Part shown: piece after piece, positions 57,872-64,000 of the stretch
Layout: each line of letters starts with the position of its first letter
Numbering within the stretch: position 1 is the first letter of the stretch
From: an uncultured Algimonas sp.
GTDB taxonomy: Bacteria > Pseudomonadota > Alphaproteobacteria > Caulobacterales > Maricaulaceae
DNA length: 64,000 nt
Assembly: GCF_947498175.1 (NCBI RefSeq)
Contig: NZ_CANMJB010000003.1
Span: 372,001-436,000 of the forward strand
Direction: 5' to 3'
Program-made: the position numbers and the translations under genes
The notes under the pieces: model-generated
What the model was told of the DNA's origin: nothing
Seen by the model: only the letters and a program-made list of their open reading frames with translations
Database searches by the model: none

Positions 57872-59028
57872 GACGACGCCTCATCGATCGCGGCGAAGGA
57901 AAAGAGCAGCCGCAGCGCTTCGGAGGCGGTCTCCCGGTCGGCCTGGCTGAGTGCCCCGTCCTCGCGGCGTGCCTTCAGCGTTTCGGCCGCGCGCCGGACG
58001 GAGCCTTGCGCATCCAGGGCGTCCATGTCCTCGGCCACGACCTTCAGGGCAACCGACGATCCACCGCGCAAATCGATATGGGCGCAGCGATCGGTCAGCG
58101 TGTCGATGAACCACTCGAACTCGCTCCACTCCTGAAGGGTGGTTTCGCCCGAAACACGGATCTCGGCCAGCGTATGACGTGCGGCGCGGCCTTCGCCGAC
58201 GATGTGGCCGATTCTCTGCACCGCCTCGTCGAGCCCGTCCACGCGCAATGCGGCTTCGATGACGGGCCAGTCATAGGCGGCGGTCGGCAAATCGGTGATG
58301 ACGGGTTCGGCGCCGGCGGCTTCGATCTCCACCAGCAGCACCTGGCCCCGTCGTCCAGGCTTGAAGCGGTCCGGCTCCGGCGTACCGGGATAATGGGTGC
58401 GCGCATTGACGGCCGTGCGGGCATGCCAGTCGCCCAAGGCGAGATAATCGAGCCGGGCGCGCGCTGCCCGGTCGGGCGGGATGACGGCGTCGCTGTCACC
58501 GTCGTCGCGCCCGTCCAGCTTCGTGCCGAAGGTGCGGATCGAACCATGCGCCACGCCGATGCGAATGTCGCCCTCCGGGGTCGGGGCCGTGTCCATCCAC
58601 GCCGTCAGATCGCGGCCATGATGCAGGCGTTGCCAGGGCGCGGGCAGCAGCCAGGCGTTTTCGGTCATCTCGACTGGCTCCGCCGTTCGCAGCAGCTGGA
58701 CATTGTCCGGTGCAGCGTCCGAGATACGGTCCCAGAGCCCCTCCGCCCCGTCGGGATCGTGATTGCCGGGCAGGAGCCACCACGTCACGTCGGCGGATTC
58801 CCCCATGATCTCCAAGGGCTGGCGCAGGACGGAATCGTTCGGGTTGGCATTGTCCCAAGCGTCTCCGGCGACGATCACGTGCGCCGCGCCGTGAGACCGG
58901 GCGGCGTGCGCGATGCGTGCGACCGCTTCTTGCCGCTCGGCCGTCAGGCGGCCTGACAGGCGGTCTTCGAACCGGCCGAAGCGCTTGCCCAATTGCCAAT
59001 CGGCGGTATGGATGAAACGGATGGCCAC
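57868..59028 (-). CDS. Metallophosphoesterase, YhaO/SbcD/Mre11-like nuclease
   Basis: 386 aa. The calcineurin-like nuclease motifs are FIHTADWQLGK, VIVAGDAWDN, LLPGNHDPDG and GVAHGSI with LALGDWHAR. It is the Mre11/SbcD-type partner of the downstream ATPase, cutting DNA ends in an ATP-dependent complex. First gene of the two-gene operon. Confidence 0.9.
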   Translation of the reverse strand: MAIRFIHTADWQLGKRFGRFEDRLSGRLTAERQEAVARIAHAARSHGAAHVIVAGDAWDNANPNDSVLRQPLEIMGESADVTWWLLPGNHDPDGAEGLWDRISDAAPDNVQLLRTAEPVEMTENAWLLPAPWQRLHHGRDLTAWMDTAPTPEGDIRIGVAHGSIRTFGTKLDGRDDGDSDAVIPPDRAARARLDYLALGDWHARTAVNARTHYPGTPEPDRFKPGRRGQVLLVEIEAAGAEPVITDLPTAAYDWPVIEAALRVDGLDEAVQRIGHIVGEGRAARHTLAEIRVSGETTLQEWSEFEWFIDTLTDRCAHIDLRGGSSVALKVVAEDMDALDAQGSVRRAAETLKARREDGALSQADRETASEALRLLFSFAAIDEASS

Positions 59029-59135
59029 TAACCTATGTTATCAAACTGATTCTTTTCGGTTCTTGACCATTTGTCGCATGTGGGAACCTGGCCTGAGAAC
59101 TGGACAGACTTAGGCGTTTGTAATATGTGAGGACA

Positions 59136-59166
59136 ACCTTTCCAAAGTCGAATGACCAGGAAAGGT
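59136..59166 (+). promoter_or_regulatory. Hairpin that may sequester a ribosome binding site
   Basis: ACCTTTCC (59136-59143) pairs with GGAAAGGT (59159-59166). The right arm is a Shine-Dalgarno-like sequence 10 nt before ATG 59176, a 13-codon mini-ORF (MPIMARVARKRNA) whose TGA overlaps the GTG start of the next gene (GTGA). Confidence 0.4.
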
Positions 59167-59213
59167 CTGACCCTCATGCCGATCATGGCGCGGGTCGCAC
59201 GAAAGCGCAACGC

Positions 59214-59636
59214 GTGAACGTAACGAAACGATCTCTCGACGGAACAGTCACAACCGGTGATGTCGTCACTCTGCAGGACCGGATCGACCTCATGACGGTC
59301 GAATCCGCGCGGCTCGAAACATTCGGCGTCGTGCTGGACTGCATCTGGTTCGATACGGAAGATTGCCTGCGTTACGGCCGTCATCCGGTCAACACGATCG
59401 ATGTCTTTCCCCGCCCTGCGCCCGAACGCGACATCGTCAAAGGCATGGAAGTCCGGTTGCGCTCCCGCGGTCCTGTCATGACGGTGCGCAACCTGCGGGC
59501 CAAAGATGGGTTGGAGATGGCCGATTGCGTCTGGAACGGGCCGATGGGTCGGGAACGCCGCCGCCTCTTCCCGGTCGAAACCCTCGTCCTGACCATGATG
59601 GAACGCTTCGAAGGCCTCGGCGGCGAATTCGTCTAA
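59214..59636 (+). CDS. Protein with two DUF2158 (YodC)-like repeats
   Basis: About 140 aa from GTG 59214; GTG 59127 is the longer alternative. The C-terminal half GMEVRLRSRGPVMTVRNL...ADCVWNGPMGRERRRLFPVETL matches the small YodC/DUF2158 fold. The N-terminal half, GDVVTLQDRIDLMTVESARL...LDCIWFDTEDC...NTIDVF, follows the same pattern more loosely. So the protein looks like an internal duplication. Function unknown; known members are single-domain proteins of about 60-80 aa. It is divergent from the nuclease gene. Confidence 0.6.
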   Translation: MNVTKRSLDGTVTTGDVVTLQDRIDLMTVESARLETFGVVLDCIWFDTEDCLRYGRHPVNTIDVFPRPAPERDIVKGMEVRLRSRGPVMTVRNLRAKDGLEMADCVWNGPMGRERRRLFPVETLVLTMMERFEGLGGEFV

Positions 59637-59825
59637 GGCCTTCACTTCACGGCTGGCCCGAGCAGGGCGTCGTCTCTCCCGACTCGCAACTCTTACCTCC
59701 CCTTCGTGGGTGACGGGGCAAAGCCTGCCTTTGGCATGCGGATTCGAAGCGATTGCACGGTTTCGTCCGGCGTGCGACCGAGATAGGATTAGACTCCGTA
59801 ACATTTGCACGACGAGACATATTTC

Positions 59826-61319
59826 ATGAAGACGATCGGTCATTTCATTGACGGCAAACGCGTGGACGGGCGCTCCGGGCGGTTCAAGGACATCTACGAT
59901 CCCAATACGGGCGCCGTACAAGCGCGTGTCGCCATGGCGACCCCGGCCGAGCTGGATGCCGCCGTCGCGTCTGCCGCCGCGGCGCAAATGGCCTGGGCCA
60001 ACACCAACCCGCAACGCCGCTCGCGCGTGCTGTTCGCCTACAAGGCGCTGGTCGATCAGCATATGGACGAACTGGCCGACCTGCTCAGCCGCGAACACGG
60101 CAAGGTGCTGGCCGACAGCCGCGGCGACGTGATCCGCGGCCTGGACGTGATCGAATTCGCTTGCGGCGTGCCGCACGCCCAGAAAGGCGAGCACACTTAC
60201 GGGGCGGGCCCGGAGATCGACGTCTATTCCATGCGCAAGCCGCTAGGCGTGGTGGCTGGGATCACCCCGTTCAACTTTCCGGCCATGATCCCGATGTGGA
60301 TGTTCGGCATGGCGATCGCGGCGGGCAATGCGGTGATTCTCAAACCGTCGGAAAAAGACCCGTCCGTGCCGATGCGCCTGTGTGAACTGTTCGTGGAAGC
60401 CGGCGGCCCGGCCGGGCTGTTGCAATGCGTCAATGGCGACAAGGAGATCGTGGACGCGATCTGCGACCACGAAACGATCAAGGCCGTGTCCTTCGTGGGC
60501 AGTTCCGACATCGCGCAATATGTCTATTCCCGAGCCACCGCCAACGGCAAGCGCGCCCAGTGCATGGGCGGAGCGAAGAACCACGGCATCATCATGCCCG
60601 ATGCCAATATGGACCAGGCCGCCAAGGACATTCTCGGCGCGGCCTATGGCTCGGCGGGAGAGCGATGCATGGCGCTGCCTGTCGTGGTGCCGGTCGGCGA
60701 AGGCACGGCGGAGCGCTTCCTCGATGCGCTCCTGCCCAAGATCGACGCCATGACGGTCGGGACTTCGACGGACCCGGACGCCGATTACGGTCCTGTCGTG
60801 ACCCAGGCCCATAAGGAAAGCATCGAAGCCGACATCGACCGTGCCGTCGAGGAAGGTGCGACGGTCGTACGAGACGGGCGGGGCTTCATCCTGCAGGGAC
60901 ATGAAGACGGATTCTTCGTCGGTCCGACGCTGCTGGACGATGTCACGCCCGACATGCAGACCTATCACGAGGAGATCTTCGGTCCCGTCCTGCAGATCGT
61001 GCGAGCCAAGGATTTCGAAGCGGCGCTGCGCCTGCCGTCCGAGCATCAATACGGCAACGGCGTCGCCATCTTCACCGCCAATGGCCGCGTCGCGCGCGAG
61101 TTCGCCGACCGGGTCGAAGTCGGCATGGTCGGGATCAACGTGCCGATCCCCGTGCCCGTGTCCTACCACAGCTTCGGCGGCTGGAAACGTTCCGCCTTCG
61201 GGTCGGCCAACCAGTACGGCATGGAAGGACTGCGCTTCTATACCAAGGTCAAGACGGTCACCCAGCGCTGGCCGGAAGGCGAAACGGAAGATAGCGCGTT
61301 CATCATACCGACATTCTAG
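59826..61319 (+). CDS. mmsA: Methylmalonate-semialdehyde dehydrogenase (CoA acylating)
   Basis: 497 aa from ATG 59826. Aldehyde dehydrogenase fold with GVVAGITPFNFPAMIPMWMFGMAIAAGN, KPSEKDPSVP, VSFVGSS and the catalytic Cys in GSAGERCMALPV. The C-terminal WKRSAFG...YGMEGLRFYTKVKTVTQRW is characteristic of MmsA. It oxidises methylmalonate or malonate semialdehyde to propionyl- or acetyl-CoA in valine and pyrimidine degradation. Confidence 0.96.
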   Translation: MKTIGHFIDGKRVDGRSGRFKDIYDPNTGAVQARVAMATPAELDAAVASAAAAQMAWANTNPQRRSRVLFAYKALVDQHMDELADLLSREHGKVLADSRGDVIRGLDVIEFACGVPHAQKGEHTYGAGPEIDVYSMRKPLGVVAGITPFNFPAMIPMWMFGMAIAAGNAVILKPSEKDPSVPMRLCELFVEAGGPAGLLQCVNGDKEIVDAICDHETIKAVSFVGSSDIAQYVYSRATANGKRAQCMGGAKNHGIIMPDANMDQAAKDILGAAYGSAGERCMALPVVVPVGEGTAERFLDALLPKIDAMTVGTSTDPDADYGPVVTQAHKESIEADIDRAVEEGATVVRDGRGFILQGHEDGFFVGPTLLDDVTPDMQTYHEEIFGPVLQIVRAKDFEAALRLPSEHQYGNGVAIFTANGRVAREFADRVEVGMVGINVPIPVPVSYHSFGGWKRSAFGSANQYGMEGLRFYTKVKTVTQRWPEGETEDSAFIIPTF

Positions 61320-61381
61320 AGCGGCTTGACCGCGTCAATCTTGGTTATAAAGTCACAGTTTATCTTGCAGGAGCGTCGTCC

Positions 61382-63892
61382 ATGACCCATTACAGAAACC
61401 GCCTTGTCGCTTCATCGGCACTTGGACTTCTCGTTCTCGGTTTCGGGGCGGCTCACGCTCAGGACGTCGTCATCGTCCAGCCCGGTGCACCGGGACAGCC
61501 GAGCCAGGTTCTCAACACGCAACAGGCGGCGACGATCGCCAAGAACAGCTATTCGCGCGACGATGTCCGCTTCATGCAGGACATGATCCCGCATCATTCG
61601 CAAGCCGTAGAGATGGTCGCGCTGATCGAGGCGCGCAGCAACAATGAGGACGTGGTCGATATTGGCGGGCGGATCGATGCCTCCCAGGCCGACGAGATCG
61701 AGTTCATGCGCAATTGGCTGCGGACACGCGGAGAGGCGCTTCCAGGTGCACACGCCCATCACGGCACGCACATGTCGCATGCAGACATGGGCATGGCGAC
61801 ACCGGCCCAGATGGCGGAGCTGGCGACATTGCAAGGCACCGCCTTCGACGAAATGTTCCTGACCCTGATGATCCGCCATCACGAAGGTGCGGTGGACATG
61901 GTCGAAGATCTGCTGGGCCAGCCCGGTTCGGCCTATGATCCCGTACTCTACGAATTCGTCAACGACATCACCAACGATCAGACCGCCGAAATCAAGCGCA
62001 TGAACGGTCTGCTGGAAGATTTGTCGCCCGATCCGCGCGCGGCCCTGTCCGCCGGCTTTGCGGATGCGGGGGAGGCGATCTCCAATCTGGTCAAGGTGGC
62101 AAGCCTGCCCAAGCCGCGCGGCTTCTTCGATCCGGCCAATCCGTCCGGCCTGCCGCCCATTATCGAACCCGATGATGAGGAGGAGGAGGCGGAGGGTCCC
62201 GCCATGGATCATGCCGGTCACGGCGCGGACCATGACGCGAGGCAAAGGGCCGCCAGCGCAGCCCTCGATCCGGAGCGCGATGACGAGCAGTCCAATGAGG
62301 AAACGGAATGGGGCGAACGTTCGCCACAGCTCAGCTTCTCCAATACCGACATGGCCTTTTCCGGTGACCGCCTGGTGGTCGGCAACTATCACGGCTTCAA
62401 CATCTACGATCTGTCAGACGATGCTGCGCCCAAACTGGTCGGTTCCGTCGTCTGCCCGGGCGGGCAGGGCGACGTGTCCATCGTCGGCGACCTGTTGATC
62501 ATGAGCGTCGAACAGACGCGCGGCCGCGTCGATTGCGGTCGCGAGGGCGTGTCGGAAGATGTCAGCGAGGCGCGTTTCCGCGGACTGCGCATTTTCGACA
62601 TCAAGGATCTGGCCCGCGTGCGCCAGGTCGGGCAGGTCCAGACCTGTCGCGGCTCGCACACCCATTCGGTCGTCTCGAACGAAGGCGGCAAGATCGTCGT
62701 CTACAATTCCGGCACGGCCTCGATCCGAGACGGCGAGGAACTGGACGGCTGCGTCGGCGCGGTGGCGGGCGACAACCGCACGGCGCTGTTCCGCATCGAC
62801 GTGATCGAAATCCCCGTCGATGACCCCTCCAAGGCACGCATCGTCGATAGCCCGGCCGTCTTCGCCGACGAAGAAACCGGCAATATCTCCGGCCTGTGGC
62901 AGGGCGGCGATCACGGCGAGGACACGCAACGCACCAACCGGACGGATCATTGCCATGACATCACGGTCTTCCCGTCCAAGAAACTCGCGGCCGGGGCATG
63001 TTCGGGCAATGGCGTAATCTTCGACATCTCCGATCCCTACAAACCCAAGCGCATCGATGCGGTCGTCGATCAGAAGTTCGCCTATTGGCACTCCGCCACC
63101 TTCAACAATGACGGCACCAAGGTGCTGTTCACCGACGAATGGGGCGGCGGCAGCCGTCCGCGCTGCCGTCCGTCCGATCCCAAGGATTGGGGCGCCAACG
63201 CGATCTACGACATCGTGGACGGCAAGCTGGAATTCCGCAGCTACTACAAGATCCCCGCGCCGCAGAGCGAAGCGGAGAACTGCGTCGCCCATAACGGCTC
63301 CATCGTGCCGATTCCCGGCCGCGATATCTTCGCGCAAGCCTGGTATCAGGGCGGATTGTCGCTGATCGACTTCACAGACAGCTCCAACCCGACCGAGATC
63401 GCCTATTTCGACCGCGGCCCCGTCCATGAGGACAAGCTCGTACTTGGCGGCTATTGGTCCACTTACTGGTATGACGGCCGGATCTACGGCACCGAGATCG
63501 TGCGCGGTCTGGATGTGTTCGAACTGAAACCCAGCGCGCATGTCAGCGAAGCCGAGATCGAAGCGGCTCTCGCAGCCGACCAGGGCGAGCTGTTCAATCC
63601 GCAACAGCAGTTCGAAGTGACCTGGCCTGATGCCGAACCCGCTGTCGCGCTTGCTTTCGTCGATCAGCTGGAGCGGGCCGGAGCCCTGGATGGCAACCGG
63701 CTCACCGCGCTGCGCACAGCCGTTGGCCAAGCCGGAGAGGCGATCGACCGTAACGCGCGCAGCGATGCGCTGGCGACACAGCTTGCCGCTCTCGCGTCCG
63801 GTCTCGACACGACCGACACGGCGTCGGCCGCTCGCGTCACGGATCTCCGCAATGCACTGACAGCCATGGCCGCGCGTTTGCGCCGGACGTAA
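61382..63892 (+). CDS. Secreted DUF305 / LVIVD beta-propeller fusion protein
   Basis: 836 aa with signal peptide (ALGLLVLGFGAAHAQ). The N-terminal DUF305 ferritin-like four-helix domain (FMQDMIPHHSQAVEMVALIEARS; MFLTLMIRHHEGAVDMVEDLL) carries paired HH motifs thought to bind copper. A His/acid-rich linker (DDEEEEAEGPAMDHAGHGADHD) leads to LVIVD-type beta-propeller repeats (LRIFDIKDLARVRQVGQVQT; NGVIFDISDPYKPKRIDAV; LIDFTDSSNPTEIAYF). It is probably periplasmic or extracellular. Metal handling or adhesion is possible; no role is proven. A helical C-terminal tail ends the protein. Confidence 0.82.
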   Translation: MTHYRNRLVASSALGLLVLGFGAAHAQDVVIVQPGAPGQPSQVLNTQQAATIAKNSYSRDDVRFMQDMIPHHSQAVEMVALIEARSNNEDVVDIGGRIDASQADEIEFMRNWLRTRGEALPGAHAHHGTHMSHADMGMATPAQMAELATLQGTAFDEMFLTLMIRHHEGAVDMVEDLLGQPGSAYDPVLYEFVNDITNDQTAEIKRMNGLLEDLSPDPRAALSAGFADAGEAISNLVKVASLPKPRGFFDPANPSGLPPIIEPDDEEEEAEGPAMDHAGHGADHDARQRAASAALDPERDDEQSNEETEWGERSPQLSFSNTDMAFSGDRLVVGNYHGFNIYDLSDDAAPKLVGSVVCPGGQGDVSIVGDLLIMSVEQTRGRVDCGREGVSEDVSEARFRGLRIFDIKDLARVRQVGQVQTCRGSHTHSVVSNEGGKIVVYNSGTASIRDGEELDGCVGAVAGDNRTALFRIDVIEIPVDDPSKARIVDSPAVFADEETGNISGLWQGGDHGEDTQRTNRTDHCHDITVFPSKKLAAGACSGNGVIFDISDPYKPKRIDAVVDQKFAYWHSATFNNDGTKVLFTDEWGGGSRPRCRPSDPKDWGANAIYDIVDGKLEFRSYYKIPAPQSEAENCVAHNGSIVPIPGRDIFAQAWYQGGLSLIDFTDSSNPTEIAYFDRGPVHEDKLVLGGYWSTYWYDGRIYGTEIVRGLDVFELKPSAHVSEAEIEAALAADQGELFNPQQQFEVTWPDAEPAVALAFVDQLERAGALDGNRLTALRTAVGQAGEAIDRNARSDALATQLAALASGLDTTDTASAARVTDLRNALTAMAARLRRT

Positions 63893-63935
63893 AGGCGGCG
63901 GGTATCGCGGCACCGTCCGTGGAAGTTGTCTATCC

Positions 63936-63966
63936 GTAACGCGCGTCCCTATGCGCCGCGCGTTAC
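63936..63966. terminator. Hairpin after the DUF305/LVIVD gene
   Basis: GTAACGCGCG-N11-CGCGCGTTAC, 10-bp perfect stem about 43 nt after the stop, no T-run. Probably ends the transcript. No gene is seen in the last 108 bases. Confidence 0.45.
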
Positions 63967-64000
63967 AATGTTTGCGGGTTATTTCGTCCCGCCGACCCCG

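Overview
This window is high-GC DNA from an alphaproteobacterium, most likely a marine or stalked lineage near Caulobacterales/Maricaulales/Hyphomonadales. The grounds are a gcrA cell-cycle regulator, an alphaproteobacterial rRNA operon (16S, tRNA-Ile, tRNA-Ala, 23S, 5S, then an initiator tRNA-Met downstream), and the general codon and GC character. I could not run any database search, so family and genus are inference.

Region 1 (1-4840) is the most unusual part. An AT-rich patch carries a small double-glycine-leader peptide gene (leader MRELTTDEMHKTGG, very like the colicin V leader) and a two-TM small protein that could be its immunity protein. Divergently, across a cluster of hairpin repeats, lie a C39-peptidase ABC exporter and its HlyD partner. 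Together they make up a compact colicin-V-type (class II microcin) production, export and immunity cassette. Region 2 (4856-10863) has a CadC-like wHTH/TPR regulator divergent from an S41-family lipoprotein, a small membrane protein and katG. Region 3 (10864-15275) is a phage-shock locus: pspF divergent from two tiny unannotated ORFs, pspA, pspB, pspC, a small secreted protein and a DUF2807-like protein. The PspF homologue has lost the GAFTGA motif and its canonical Walker B glutamate, and I see no -24/-12 promoter.

Region 4 (15256-30524) is mostly core genome: mnmC, a lytic transglycosylase, rpmJ, a TPR protein, a polysaccharide deacetylase, a short aspartokinase-like/homoserine dehydrogenase fusion without ACT domains, panE, an hsp20 gene with a ROSE-like RNA thermometer, a lipid-binding SCP2 protein, a hydrolase and a DadA-like oxidase. 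Region 5 (30525-38426) is the rRNA operon, with an intrinsic-terminator-like hairpin in its leader and a 22-bp perfect inverted repeat flanking the 23S gene. About 1.9 kb holding a decayed gene and a TonB-C-like protein separates 5S from tRNA-fMet.

Region 6 (38427-64000) holds a frameshifted DsrE-like gene, two tandem endonuclease-III-like paralogues, argF, ggt, a DUF421 protein, a sensor kinase, gcrA (with DnaA-box-like sites upstream), an ABC-2 permease, argD and a structured intergenic element. It continues with the kdsD / kdsB-phosphatase-RibD-like convergent pair (the RibD-like protein has its two domains in reversed order), ald with a divergent Lrp regulator, an ATP-grasp-like protein, a YhaN/YhaO-type ATPase-nuclease pair, a protein with two DUF2158-like repeats, mmsA and a large DUF305/LVIVD secreted protein.
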